Shown in pieces: positions 53,313 to 62,530 of a DNA stretch of 64,000 bases; the stretch's first letter is position 1, and the number at the start of each line of letters is the position of its first letter. The translations under genes and the position numbers were made by a program. The notes under the pieces are model-generated. The model saw only the letters and a list, made by a program, of their open reading frames with translations, was not told where the DNA came from and did not search any database. The stretch covers positions 62,001 to 126,000 of the forward strand of contig NZ_CAMLSE010000011.1 in the NCBI RefSeq assembly GCF_946482605.1, in the 5' to 3' direction. This stretch comes from an uncultured Dyadobacter sp. (GTDB taxonomy: Bacteria > Bacteroidota > Bacteroidia > Cytophagales > Spirosomataceae).

Positions 53313-54131
53313 CTAATGAGGCATACGTCGGGCTTTCGTTCGCATTAAAATCATAGTCGCAACCCCGACGGTTATAAACGGGATACTCAGTAACTGTCCC
53401 ATATTCAGGATCATACTATTCTCAAAGCTTTCCTGGTTTATTTTAAAATATTCATCCACAAACCGGAGCGAAAAAAGGATCGTGAGCATCAATCCAAAGA
53501 GCATACCGTTTGGCCATTGGGTGCGCTTGCCACGCCACAGACTGTATAAGAGCACGAAGAGCAGGCCGCAATAAATGGCTTCGTAGAGCTGGGCCGGGTG
53601 CCTGGGAATCCTATCCACATCCGTAAATACGAAGGCCCAGGGCATGGTCGATGGAATCCCTATCATTTCGGAATTCATCAAATTCCCCAAACGGATGAAT
53701 GCGCCACAAAGCGGAACCACAATCGCAATGCGATCCAGCAGCCAAAGAGCATCCAGGCCATTTCGTCTGGCATAAATACAGGCAGCGATGATGATACCGA
53801 TCCCCCCGCCGTGACTGGCCAATCCGGCCAGGCCTGTAAAATGGAATGCAGGCGTAAGCGAAACCGGCAATATTTCGATGGGATGCTGCCAGTAGTGTCC
53901 CGGGGCGTAGAACAGGATATGCCCTAACCTCGCGCCAAGTAATGTACCCACGATGAGAAATATAGTCAGCTGATCCATTTCACCGGCCGGGCGATTTTCA
54001 GTCTTAAAAATGGATGCTGCGATCGTAATGCTGACCAAAATACCTGCTCCCCAAAACACACCGTACCAACGCGGCAGATCCAGGAACGGGAACACTTCCG
54101 GCCTGACGTTCCAGATAATGTAGTTCAGCAT
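53313..54131 (-). CDS. lgt: Prolipoprotein diacylglyceryl transferase
   Basis: From ATG 54131 this gives 272 residues with about seven membrane helices. The Lgt motifs are present: LARLGHILFYAPGHYW-type sequence (GARLGHILFYAPGHYW), GLASHGGGIG, the signature FIRLGNLMNSEMIG, and RIPRHPAQLYEAI. Lgt adds diacylglycerol to the lipobox cysteine of prelipoproteins at the inner membrane. Its ATG overlaps the stop of the 61-residue upstream gene by 7 bp. That gene in turn overlaps a sigma factor gene. A link between an ECF sigma factor and lgt is unusual. Confidence 0.93.
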   Translation of the reverse strand: MLNYIIWNVRPEVFPFLDLPRWYGVFWGAGILVSITIAASIFKTENRPAGEMDQLTIFLIVGTLLGARLGHILFYAPGHYWQHPIEILPVSLTPAFHFTGLAGLASHGGGIGIIIAACIYARRNGLDALWLLDRIAIVVPLCGAFIRLGNLMNSEMIGIPSTMPWAFVFTDVDRIPRHPAQLYEAIYCGLLFVLLYSLWRGKRTQWPNGMLFGLMLTILFSLRFVDEYFKINQESFENSMILNMGQLLSIPFITVGVATMILMRTKARRMPH

Positions 54132-54310
54132 GTTTGACAAAAGAAAAGCAGGAACAGGAATGACGACATATTGTAAGCTATCCTGCGCACTTTCGCATGA
54201 CTATCCACGTCGTGCTTTATGGCCCGCAGAATATCTTCTTCCAGGATGAGCGGCATGCCTTCATGCTGCTTTTGCTGCTCCCAGGCGTTTCTCAGCTCAT
54301 CGATGTTCAT
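54125..54310 (-). CDS. Small protein between sigma factor and lgt, possible anti-sigma remnant
   Basis: This 61-residue ORF starts 14 bp inside the sigma gene and ends 7 bp inside lgt. Its N-terminus (MNIDELRNAWEQQKQHEGMP) resembles the start of small membrane proteins that often follow ECF sigma genes in Bacteroidota. The C-terminus becomes hydrophobic (NMSSFLFLLFF) and then stops. It may be a full small anti-sigma-like protein or the shortened front part of a longer one. Confidence 0.6.
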   Translation of the reverse strand: MNIDELRNAWEQQKQHEGMPLILEEDILRAIKHDVDSHAKVRRIAYNMSSFLFLLFFCQTC

Positions 54311-54791
54311 GGAGATATTGGTTTTTAAGCCTGGATTTCAATCGATTCAGTCTCGTGCTTACATTGGTTGGAGACAAGTCCAGCATCAGGGCGATTTCTT
54401 TATTGCCGTAACCTTCCGCCCAAAGCATCACAATGGCTTTGTCGCAGTCGTCAAGTTTGCCAACCAGCCAGGCGAACATTTGCATGTCATCCGGATTCCA
54501 TGTGACGTCCGACGAAATTTGGTCCAGGTGATTTTGCGACAAAGGCTCATGGGAAACAAAGTTCTGATCCCTCTTTCGTTTAGTCAGGATCGTGTTGAGC
54601 GCAACCTTGTATATCCAGGTGCTGATCCTGGATTCGCCGCGAAATGTTGGGAAGGAGCGCCAGAGCTGTAAAATCACATCCTGTCTGGCATCTTTGAAAT
54701 CGTCGGCATCCGGAAAATAGGTCCGGCAAATGCTGTTGATGATCCCGGTGTTGCCCTGAACCGTTTCTATAAATTCTTTTTCGAGAGACAT
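54297..54791 (-). CDS. ECF RNA polymerase sigma factor
   Basis: The 164-residue protein has region 2 (GIINSICRTYFPDADDFKDA, RQDVILQLWRSFPTFRGESR, STWIYKVALNTI) and region 4 (LDDCDKAIVMLWAEGYGNKE, ALMLDLSPTNVSTRLNRLKS). It is followed directly by the 61-residue ORF and lgt in overlapping order, which suggests one operon. Its targets are unknown. Confidence 0.93.
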   Translation of the reverse strand: MSLEKEFIETVQGNTGIINSICRTYFPDADDFKDARQDVILQLWRSFPTFRGESRISTWIYKVALNTILTKRKRDQNFVSHEPLSQNHLDQISSDVTWNPDDMQMFAWLVGKLDDCDKAIVMLWAEGYGNKEIALMLDLSPTNVSTRLNRLKSRLKNQYLHEHR

Positions 54792-55163
54792 AATTCGGTT
54801 GCTTAAATGCCGTTCGACAGATTAGTATGGAAATTACCTGATTTGTCACAAGAAGGCCCTTATTTTTTATCAACCTGCCAGTCAGAATTACATTTCCGGC
54901 GGCTGGGCTGAAACAGAAAGCTTCCCAATGGATTACAAAAGCCAAAAGCTAATTTGCTATTCCACTGCAAAAGAGATTTCTTTACGCCAGGCGCAACCTC
55001 CCCCGTTAAAGACGCAGCGCTGTCGTTGACTAACTATCCTTCACGCGTAATAGCAGTTCCGACAAGTCGCCTGCAATGCTGTGATGCCTCGCACTGTATC
55101 TATATATGTTGAGCGCCGGGAAACGTAAATACATTTTCAGAATTATTTAACCTAAACATTAGT
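54792..55163. other. Divergent intergenic region, nothing recognised
   Basis: The 372-bp gap lies between divergent genes. It has no open frame of note, no clear -7 box match and no terminator hairpin that I could find. Confidence 0.5.
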
Positions 55164-55418
55164 ATGTTTTCAAGTAAAGACTACTCCAAAATGACACTGG
55201 AAGAACTGTTGTCGGAAGAGAAAAAAATGAAATCGCAAAAAGCGATAACGGCTATCGTAATAGGCTTGCTGGTTGGCGTCGCTATTTATGCTGCTACACA
55301 CAAAAGTTTTCTCCTTCCTGTTATTCTGCTGATCGTTTCCTTTCAGATCGGTTACAGGAATGCGCAGAACCTCAAAAGCATTCAGGAAGAAATAAGCCGC
55401 AGGAATACTGCTCAGTGA
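55164..55418 (+). CDS. Small membrane protein, function unknown
   Basis: This 84-residue protein has an N-terminal charged helix (SKMTLEELLSEEKKMKSQK) and two membrane helices (AITAIVIGLLVGVAIYAA and FLLPVILLIVSFQIGY). Its C-terminal part is polar. It is followed 74 bp later by another tiny membrane protein on the same strand. No family with a known job was recognised. Confidence 0.65.
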   Translation: MFSSKDYSKMTLEELLSEEKKMKSQKAITAIVIGLLVGVAIYAATHKSFLLPVILLIVSFQIGYRNAQNLKSIQEEISRRNTAQ

Positions 55419-55492
55419 TTTACCGCTGGTACGAATATTTTGGGCTAATACACTTTAATGCATTAACTTACAATACATCAAATCCATAAACC

Positions 55493-55642
55493 ATGGCAGC
55501 AGCAATCCTGATCTCGTTGTTTATCCTTACCTGGTATTGTATAAAGGCTTACCGGAAAAACCCCGAGCGCCCCGACTGGAATAAGGCGCTTCTTACAGCT
55601 ATTTTCTGGCCGTTGTCTTTACTGATGAAGCGTTACCGCTAA
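55493..55642 (+). CDS. Tiny membrane protein (49 residues)
   Basis: I translated this by hand. It starts MAAAILISLFILTWYCIKAY and ends in a basic MKRYR, with two short hydrophobic segments around a charged RKNPERPDW turn. It is co-directional with the 84-residue membrane protein. It could be real, but such short ORFs need support. Confidence 0.45.
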   Translation: MAAAILISLFILTWYCIKAYRKNPERPDWNKALLTAIFWPLSLLMKRYR

Positions 55643-55782
55643 TATTATTGTCCGGAACAAGTTTTCAGCACTTTTCCCGATGAAGCTCATGGCGGGCTCT
55701 TACAAACCGTTCGCCAAAAGCTGCAATGCAAGTTGCCATATAGCCGGCATATGACATCTGTGGCGCGCATTGATAGTCCACA

Positions 55783-56163
55783 TCACTGCCACAGCTTCGT
55801 TCCGTACAACACTTTTACCTCTGTCCGTTTTGCCCGGTAGTCTTTAAACGCCTCGGGGTCTTCCAGTTGTAGTTTTACGCCGTTGCATGTATACTGGTGC
55901 ATATTAGTGGAGCTGGACAAGCTATTCTGAACCTCGATCACCTCATTTCCATTGTAGTTATACAAAACGATCCCGTTAATTTCCGGACCACCGACGAACG
56001 ATCTGAACTGATCATTCAGCCATTTTAAATTTTTGACCGGATCTCTGACACCGCATGCCGAGCTTTTTTCGTCTATCGGATCGTCTTTTTTGCAGTGGCT
56101 GGCTATGAACAATACGGACAATAAGAAAAGGGAACGGCTCATTCCTGATAAGTATTTCATCAT
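55783..56163 (-). CDS. Small lipoprotein, function unknown
   Basis: The 126-residue protein has a lipoprotein signal (LLSVLFIASHC, cysteine at about 24) followed by KKD. The rest is polar with two further cysteines (SACGV and YTCNG). The motif DPVKNLKWLNDQ and a repeated NG turn are seen in small Bacteroidota lipoproteins. It lies just after, and on the same strand as, another small lipoprotein (56212-56562) with 48 bp between. Confidence 0.7.
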   Translation of the reverse strand: MMKYLSGMSRSLFLLSVLFIASHCKKDDPIDEKSSACGVRDPVKNLKWLNDQFRSFVGGPEINGIVLYNYNGNEVIEVQNSLSSSTNMHQYTCNGVKLQLEDPEAFKDYRAKRTEVKVLYGTKLWQ

Positions 56164-56211
56164 CTGAATGGTTTTGATGTTGCTACGAAACTGCGGCTGA
56201 TGACTGATTGC

Positions 56212-56562
56212 CTATTTCCTCAGTTTTGCAGAGGTGATTTCGAAAGGCAAAGGAGTTACATTCATGAGTTCCAATGCATCCGAGGTCAGAAAATATCCGG
56301 TTACGTAAATGGGCAGACTATCCTGAGCAAACTGACCAGGAAGATTACAGCCCCCCCAGGCTACACCATTCGATGCGATCAATCGGCTGCCAAAAATTAG
56401 TCCTCCGCTCAATTGAACCACTACCGGCGCATCGACTACGTGTTGGCCACGCTTTAAACCTTCAAATCCGGGATAGCAATCCAATGCGGCAGCACTTATT
56501 TTATCTTCCTTGCAGCCTAGAAAAGCCAGCACGACCACGATCAATAGTAAATAACGAATCAT
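56212..56562 (-). CDS. Small lipoprotein, function unknown
   Basis: This 116-residue protein has a lipoprotein signal (LLIVVVLAFLGC). The mature part holds two further cysteines and reads as a small beta-rich domain (VVDAPVVVQLSGGLIFGSRL, SLPIYVTGYFLTSD). No family recognised. It probably shares a transcript with the next lipoprotein. Confidence 0.68.
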   Translation of the reverse strand: MIRYLLLIVVVLAFLGCKEDKISAAALDCYPGFEGLKRGQHVVDAPVVVQLSGGLIFGSRLIASNGVAWGGCNLPGQFAQDSLPIYVTGYFLTSDALELMNVTPLPFEITSAKLRK

Positions 56563-56743
56563 ATCTTGAAGTTTAATACGAGAATTTAATGATAGTGATG
56601 TTTTAAATGTTCCTAAAAATCAATCCTGCTATTTCAGACACATCAGGGTAGCATTTCGTTGGAGAACAATTCCGAATTTGATACAAATTCCAACCTAAAT
56701 TCCTGCCAATTCCCCGTCTTCAAAGGTCCCTGCCATTTGAGAA

Positions 56744-57409
56744 TTACAAAGCAAGTTTTTGCGAGATCGTTACGATATGCTTATGATATCTTTCGTCAGA
56801 AATTTGATCGACAATAAACCTGGCGACAGCTTTGCGACTGATTATCATGTTGGGTCTTGGTTGATTGCCTATGGTCACTATCGTCGGAATTTTCATGTGC
56901 AGGTCAATGAGCGCGACCGGCCTGACGATGGTATAGTTTAGCCCTGAATTTACTAGTATACTTTCCTGATTTTCATGATCCGAATAGGCCGGACCAATAT
57001 TGCTGTGGTCAATCAGCCAGCGGAACCACCCCGGAATATCCATTCTTGTTTCATGCACTCCCCAGGCCGAGCAGACTATAATGCGGTCAATGCTTAATGG
57101 ACCAGCCGTTCGCAGAATTGCGCTCATCGTGTCAGAAACAAACGTCACCGGTGTACGCAACTTTGACCATGGAAAATCAGAAGTCCGGGAAATATTGAGC
57201 GCGCTGATTATAGCCTGGCAACCGGTGGCCGCCTCCATCAGATCCGCAACCTGGGTGGTATCACCGGTGATGATCTCTAAGTTGTCGGAACGGCAATTCA
57301 CCCTGGATTTTTGCCTCACCAGGATCCGGACGGAATACTGATCGTTCAGCAAAGCGTCAAGTATCAGCCTGCCCGTTCGGCCGGTTGCTCCGAGCAATAG
57401 TATTTTCAT
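56744..57409 (-). CDS. NAD(P)-binding NmrA/atypical SDR-like protein
   Basis: ATG 57409 gives 221 residues. It has a glycine-rich nucleotide-binding start (KILLLGATGRTGRLILDALL), then YSVRILVRQKSRV, GDTTQVADLMEAATGCQAII and the late YTIVRPVALIDL, as in NAD(P)H-binding YwnB/NmrA-like proteins. The catalytic YxxxK of classical SDRs is missing. It may act as a redox sensor or reductase. Confidence 0.85.
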   Translation of the reverse strand: MKILLLGATGRTGRLILDALLNDQYSVRILVRQKSRVNCRSDNLEIITGDTTQVADLMEAATGCQAIISALNISRTSDFPWSKLRTPVTFVSDTMSAILRTAGPLSIDRIIVCSAWGVHETRMDIPGWFRWLIDHSNIGPAYSDHENQESILVNSGLNYTIVRPVALIDLHMKIPTIVTIGNQPRPNMIISRKAVARFIVDQISDERYHKHIVTISQKLAL

Positions 57410-57544
57410 ATCAAACAGGTCGAAGAACAAAAAATGGCCATTACAAGCAGTATCTCTTTCCGGATTTGCTTTTTAGCTTTCATCATGGCTTTAATGTAAC
57501 AAAAATCCAGTCCAACCGCGACAAAACGATTGAACTTGGCAGGT

Positions 57545-58519
57545 TCACTCCAGATAAAACGAATGATATACCTGCTGCGCAAGTTCAGACAAATGCTGGC
57601 GCAGGGCGGGCGGTTCCAAAACTGTCGCAGCTCCGGCGAAAGGTAAAAGCCAGACTGCCAGATATGGGAGTGATCCTACTAAAAACACGATTTCCAGGCT
57701 TCCTCCGGGCAAAACCTGCTCGTGCATCCAGCCGTACTGGTGCTTGGTGTCATGAAGATGCCTTACTTGGGCGGGCGATACGCCCGATGGGTCAAAACGG
57801 ATCACCACTTTTTCTCTCTCCCTCCGCCCGGCTTCGTCTGCCCAGTATTGCTGCAAAGTCTCGGGACGCGGCGGGAAAAATTCGTCTGTTATCGCCAGCG
57901 AGCCGATACGATCCAGCCGGAAGTTCCGGAATGCCTGCCTCAGACGGCAATATGCCACCACATGCCAATGCTGACTGAGATACAGCCCGATAGGTTCAAT
58001 TTCGCGTACGGTCGATTCGCCGGTTTCTGCGGCTTCATAACCCATACGCACAACCCGGTGTCCTGTAATGGCGGCAACCAGTTGCTGATAGGAATTCGGC
58101 CGATCCACCGCACTCACTGGTTCCATCACCTGGATATGATGCGACACTTTTTCGAGATGGTCCCGGTCGGAGTATCGGAGCGCCGCCCGCAATTTGTCCA
58201 TTGCAACGCCGGTCAGCCGAGCGGTGGCAGCGTCGGTAAGGCGGGAGGCCAGCTTTTCCGCCGTCAGCAGCGCGATGGCTTCTTCGCGGGTGAACATCAC
58301 CGGGGGAATGCGGTACCCTTCCAGCATCGCATAGCCCTTCCCTTCCTGCGTTACCACCGGAATTCCCGCACTTTCAAGCGTCCTGATATCGCGATAAATG
58401 GTGCGTGTGCTTACCGAGAAACGGGTCGCCAGCTCCGAGGCCGTCACGGTCCGCTTCGTTTGAAGCAATGTCAGCAGGGTTACCAATAGGGAAAGGCGGG
58501 TAACTTCGGAATCACTCAT
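57545..58519 (-). CDS. WYL-domain transcriptional regulator (YafY-like)
   Basis: The 324-residue protein has an N-terminal winged helix (RTVTASELATRFSVSTRTIY, RDIRTLESAGIPVVTQEGKG) and a middle WYL domain (VRMGYEAAETGESTVREIEP, HWHVVAYCRLRQAFRNFRLD). A C-terminal WCX extension follows. Its first bases overlap the end of the YdeI-like gene by 4 bp, so the pair is co-transcribed. The WYL ligand is unknown. Confidence 0.92.
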   Translation of the reverse strand: MSDSEVTRLSLLVTLLTLLQTKRTVTASELATRFSVSTRTIYRDIRTLESAGIPVVTQEGKGYAMLEGYRIPPVMFTREEAIALLTAEKLASRLTDAATARLTGVAMDKLRAALRYSDRDHLEKVSHHIQVMEPVSAVDRPNSYQQLVAAITGHRVVRMGYEAAETGESTVREIEPIGLYLSQHWHVVAYCRLRQAFRNFRLDRIGSLAITDEFFPPRPETLQQYWADEAGRREREKVVIRFDPSGVSPAQVRHLHDTKHQYGWMHEQVLPGGSLEIVFLVGSLPYLAVWLLPFAGAATVLEPPALRQHLSELAQQVYHSFYLE

Positions 58520-59118
58520 GATTCAGCTTTTTTTGTCCATTTGAGGATTTTTGGCTTTATATTCCGGCCCGCATATTCCACAATTTCCGCGATCCGTTTC
58601 TGCCGGGTTTCACTGCGCCTAGCCAAAGCGACCCATTGCAGCAGGTTCCGCTTGTCGGATTTGCTTAGCTTCTGAAAAAAAGATTGCGCCACGGGATGCT
58701 GCGCCAATGCGTTTCCGAGATCGTCCGGGACAATCAATTCTTCGACTTCATCCAGCAATGTCCACGAACCGTTCTGCCTGGCGGTTTCGATGGCATCTAA
58801 TCCTGCCTGCGTCATGAGTCCTGCCTCGGTAAGCTTCCGGATCTTCTCCTTGTTAATTTTAGACCAGCCGCCGCCGGGCTTTCTTTTACTAAAAAATTGC
58901 ATGTAACGCTCCGAATCCACCGGTTTGGCAAGGCTGTCTATCCAGCCAAAGCAGAGCGATTCGTCTACGGCTTCACTCCACGTGATCGTGGGTGCCTGTG
59001 CGGTCTTTTTGTGGTAGACCAACCAAACGGCACTTTCGCGGGAGTGGTTTTCCTGTAACCATTCGCGCCACTCCCGGCGGTTGGCCGGGCTGAAAACTTT
59101 TGTTTCTTTACCGCTCAC
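58516..59118 (-). CDS. YdeI/OmdA-family protein
   Basis: The 200-residue protein has the YdeI (OmpD-associated) pattern: NRREWREWLQENHSRESAVW, TWSEAVDESLCFGWIDSLAK, RYMQFFSKRKPGGGWSKINK and the C-terminal QKRIAEIVEYAGRN. No signal peptide is present. The function in this family is poorly defined. It is the first gene of a pair with the WYL regulator. Confidence 0.9.
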   Translation of the reverse strand: MSGKETKVFSPANRREWREWLQENHSRESAVWLVYHKKTAQAPTITWSEAVDESLCFGWIDSLAKPVDSERYMQFFSKRKPGGGWSKINKEKIRKLTEAGLMTQAGLDAIETARQNGSWTLLDEVEELIVPDDLGNALAQHPVAQSFFQKLSKSDKRNLLQWVALARRSETRQKRIAEIVEYAGRNIKPKILKWTKKAES

Positions 59119-59205
59119 TGTTATACTGGCTGTGACTGAAAAACGATGTCAAGAAAGGCATTTCCCGGTGATTCTGAAGCTCACCCGCTAATATGAATAC
59201 TGTCA

Positions 59206-59243
59206 GGACTCAAAAGAGCCCGGAACCGGGCTCTTTTGAGTCC
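59206..59243. terminator. Strong bidirectional hairpin terminator
   Basis: The 18-bp perfect arms (59206-59223 and 59226-59243) carry a CTTTTG stretch. It lies 12 bp downstream of the RidA stop and before the YdeI promoter region. Confidence 0.8.
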
Positions 59244-59254
59244 AAAACGGGACA

Positions 59255-59647
59255 TTATTTCACCACGGTGGCTTCCAGTTCAATGGTAAGGCCTCCAAAC
59301 AAAGCCTTTACTTCCAGCATCGTGGTGGCTTGCCGGATACCATGCTTCGCGATCCAGGCCTGGTAGGTTGGAATGCAACTGGCAAAAAAGTCCTGGGTTG
59401 AAGTCGTGTAGACATTGAGCCGCACGATACCGCCCGGTTCATATCCGGCCTCCGTGATCAGTTGTTCCAGATTCCGGATGGTCAGTTCCAATTGCGTATG
59501 CATATCGGCGGCAACCGGTTGGCCGTTGGCATCAATGGCCACCTGTCCCGAGCAATAAAGCGTCCCCACGGGTTGTTTGATTTCAACTGCCTGCACTGAA
59601 TTGGTGTACTTTCCCCATTCCCAGGGATCGGTCGTGTTCTTTTCCAT
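59255..59647 (-). CDS. RidA-family deaminase
   Basis: This 130-residue protein is a YjgF/RidA/UK114 member. It shows VGTLYCSGQVAIDANGQPVA, QLELTIRNLEQLITEAGYEP, IVRLNVYTTSTQDF and the C-terminal GLTIELEATVVK. RidA proteins hydrolyse reactive enamine or imine intermediates such as 2-aminoacrylate, but this subgroup is broad. It is a single gene between two hairpins. Confidence 0.9.
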   Translation of the reverse strand: MEKNTTDPWEWGKYTNSVQAVEIKQPVGTLYCSGQVAIDANGQPVAADMHTQLELTIRNLEQLITEAGYEPGGIVRLNVYTTSTQDFFASCIPTYQAWIAKHGIRQATTMLEVKALFGGLTIELEATVVK

Positions 59648-59818
59648 CTTTGTTTGCGTTAACAGCTATTTGTTTTTGTTTCCACAAAGTTGGAAGGCGT
59701 CAGTGACAGCCTTATGTCATACCCCGATCCGGCGTTGAAAACTTTTTTGAATACAGATTCGAAATCGCTCTTTTTTCCTGAAAACTCGTTCCCTGCATTG
59801 ATTAGTATTAATAATGAA

Positions 59819-59847
59819 AAAGCCGCATTCAAATCTGATGCGGCTTT
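59819..59847 (-). terminator. Intrinsic terminator of the ABC permease gene
   Basis: The 10-bp arms AAAGCCGCAT and ATGCGGCTTT (59819-59828 and 59838-59847) flank a 9-nt loop. On the minus strand the stem runs into TTTTTC. It lies 23 bp after the stop. Confidence 0.75.
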
Positions 59848-59870
59848 CATTACCCTGCTTATTTGTGATG

Positions 59871-62276
59871 TTACTCACTTCGCAATGACTTCACCGGGTT
59901 TGTCAATGCCGCTTTTACACTTTGCAAACTCACCGTTGCCAATGCAATGAACACTGTTGCCAGAAGCGCCAGCAGAAATATGGCAGGACTGAGCGATATC
60001 TTATATTCAAAGTTTTCCAGCCAGCCTTTCATCACCCACGAGGCTACGGGCGTCGCGACCAGGAAGGCGATGCCGAGCAATTGGATAAACTCCCGGTTGA
60101 ATAGCCACAGAATGCTGCCTACACTCGCTCCCAGCACCTTGCGAACGCCCACTTCCTTGGTCCGCTGCACCACCATGAACAAGACAAGTCCATACAAGCC
60201 CATACAGCCAATGAACAGGGCAATGCCGGCAAAAAAGTTGATCAATCTGCCCATCGTTCGCTCCTGCTCGTAAGCCCCCTGAATCTGGTCGTCCACGAAT
60301 TCCGGCTCGAAAAAACTGTCGGCATAAACCTGGTTATATACTTTTTCCAACTGTTTCAACGCGCGGGTAGGGTTAGCCGAATGCAGCTGAATATTAGCGG
60401 AGTAGAATCCGTTGGCGATCGTGCTGAGAAACATCGGGCTGATACGCTTTCTGAGATCGGACTGATTGTAATCTTTCAATACACCTACAATTTCCAGAGG
60501 AGCATAACCTCCCTTGTGCAGGAACTTGCCTACCACATCCTCCGGCCGGTTGAAACCCAGCCGGTGCATGAATGTTTCATTAATAAGCGCTTCACGCGCA
60601 GTGTCGGAGGGTTGCAGATTGCGCCCGGCCACAAGTTTGAGACCATACAATCCCACATATTCAGCATCGACCCAGGCCTGCATCGGTCCGTAGGGTTCGT
60701 TATCAGGTCGGTTATCGAACCGAATGGTGGTCTGACTGCTCCAACCTGACTGGGGAGGGCCACCCATCGAAAAGCTCAATTGACCTACGTCGGGAAGAGC
60801 GCTGGCCAGGTTACGGAATGTATGCATTTTACTGACGTCCTGTGAGGGTACGTTAGGCAGGTCTACGGTCAGGATCGCGTCCTTTCGGAAGCCCAGGTCC
60901 TTGTTCCGGACATAATTGAGCTGATCTGCCACTACGATCAGCCCGATAATCAGCATTTGTGAAATGGCAAACTGCATCACCACCAGTCCCCGTCTCATGG
61001 AAAAACCGCCCGCGTGCTGCGTTGTAAGCCGGCCTGCCAATGCTACCACGGGGCGGAATCCCGCTACCACCAGGGCCGGATACAATCCCGCAAGCAGAAT
61101 GACCGTCACCACCAGAACGAGCAGCCCCCCTGCTACCGACGGAGAAAAGTAAAATGTAAACCGGAACGGACCATGCAGGTAAATATGTGCCAATGTCTGA
61201 CCGTAGTGGAATATCCCGACGCCCAGCGCCAGTGCAGCCAGCACAATGAGCGTCGTTTCGCCCATGAACTGCCAGAATAGCTGCGTTTTGGTACTTCCCA
61301 GCACTTTCCGGACACCAACCTCCCGTGCCCGGTTGAGCGCCTGTGCGGTAGCCAGATTTACAAAATTGATACTCGCCGTGCCGATCAGCAAAACGCCCAC
61401 CAACACCAGCGACCACAGCAGCTCACGGCTAACGCCCCCATATTCCGGCGATAAATGCATTGTACTGAATGCGATAGCGGGGTAAGATGTTTCCTTAATC
61501 TTCTTCGCATTATATTTCCTGACGAACGATGGCAGCTGCCTGTTCCAGTCCGCGGCTGTAAAGCGGTCGTTGAACAGCGCGAAGCAATGGGTACTACCGT
61601 TGGTATTGTCAAAAGGCTGATCCTCGGGGCCGCCATTGAGCCGCTCTTTCAGCGATCCCCATGAGGCCATCACCGAATAGGCCAGATCGGTATCGTCCCG
61701 GTAGTCGGCAAACACACCCACGACGCGTGCGGGAATGCGCGCATCCAGCCGCACGGTCCGACCCACCACATTGTTTGTCGTTCCGAAGCATTTGATTGCC
61801 ATTTCCGCGCTCATGACGACCGAGCCTGGCTGACTGAGTGCCTCTGGTCCACCGGCAAGCCAGGTATAGTCGAAAATACTGAAATAGCTTGGTTCAACGA
61901 ACGCTCCCCTGTGCCTCTTGTCCTTAATTTTCTTATCCGCCTGGTTTGCAACGGGCACTGCTATCAATGGAGAATACCATTCGTCCAGCATCGCAACCTG
62001 TTCGATATCGGGGTGGTCATTACGGACTGCCTGACCCAATGGATAAGGAATGCCCTGAATGTTGAATGTGCCGCTGGACGATGTGAACCGGGAGGTAATC
62101 TGATATATCCGGTCATAGTTCCGGTGATGGTGGTCGGTCTGGTAGTGAAAGCGGACCAGCGCGAAGATCAGCAATGCACAACCCATTCCCAGTGCCAGCC
62201 CACTGATGTTGATGACTGCATAAGCGCGGTTCTTCCGCAGGTTACGCCAGGCGATTTTAAAATAGTTATATAGCAT
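59871..62276 (-). CDS. MacB/FtsX-type ABC transporter permease without ATPase domain
   Basis: ATG 62276 (MLYNYFKIAWRNLRKNRAYA) gives 801 residues. Two FtsX domains are seen, each with four-helix core motifs: ALNRAREVGVRKVLGSTKTQ and RTKEVGVRKVLGASVGSIL. A MacB-type periplasmic domain precedes each. The doubled form is common in Bacteroidota permeases of antimicrobial peptide or macrolide type. No ATPase is encoded beside it, so it must use a partner elsewhere. Upstream frame extension to 62345 is not needed. Confidence 0.9.
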   Translation of the reverse strand: MLYNYFKIAWRNLRKNRAYAVINISGLALGMGCALLIFALVRFHYQTDHHHRNYDRIYQITSRFTSSSGTFNIQGIPYPLGQAVRNDHPDIEQVAMLDEWYSPLIAVPVANQADKKIKDKRHRGAFVEPSYFSIFDYTWLAGGPEALSQPGSVVMSAEMAIKCFGTTNNVVGRTVRLDARIPARVVGVFADYRDDTDLAYSVMASWGSLKERLNGGPEDQPFDNTNGSTHCFALFNDRFTAADWNRQLPSFVRKYNAKKIKETSYPAIAFSTMHLSPEYGGVSRELLWSLVLVGVLLIGTASINFVNLATAQALNRAREVGVRKVLGSTKTQLFWQFMGETTLIVLAALALGVGIFHYGQTLAHIYLHGPFRFTFYFSPSVAGGLLVLVVTVILLAGLYPALVVAGFRPVVALAGRLTTQHAGGFSMRRGLVVMQFAISQMLIIGLIVVADQLNYVRNKDLGFRKDAILTVDLPNVPSQDVSKMHTFRNLASALPDVGQLSFSMGGPPQSGWSSQTTIRFDNRPDNEPYGPMQAWVDAEYVGLYGLKLVAGRNLQPSDTAREALINETFMHRLGFNRPEDVVGKFLHKGGYAPLEIVGVLKDYNQSDLRKRISPMFLSTIANGFYSANIQLHSANPTRALKQLEKVYNQVYADSFFEPEFVDDQIQGAYEQERTMGRLINFFAGIALFIGCMGLYGLVLFMVVQRTKEVGVRKVLGASVGSILWLFNREFIQLLGIAFLVATPVASWVMKGWLENFEYKISLSPAIFLLALLATVFIALATVSLQSVKAALTNPVKSLRSE

Positions 62277-62530
62277 AATGTTCGATTGTGATGCTTCCGT
62301 CAGGATCGACAAAACTTTCCTTAGCAAGTCCAATTTCCATACCAAAACCCTAAATCTGCATTCTGGTCCCGGGGAGGGCCTTTCTTCGCACCCAAACTGT
62401 ACGAATTCGGACAGAATTTGTCCGCTATTATAGCCGTCCGGTTACACCATCGCCACGTCCCCCCGAAATTTGTTAATAATCCTGCATTGAATTAGGCTAA
62501 CTTGTAACCGATTTTCTATTTCAATCAAAA

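Noticed and set aside
59659..59850. Minus-strand 63-codon ORF upstream of RidA
   Set aside because: It includes the terminator hairpin of the ABC permease gene (59819-59847) and has no conserved features.
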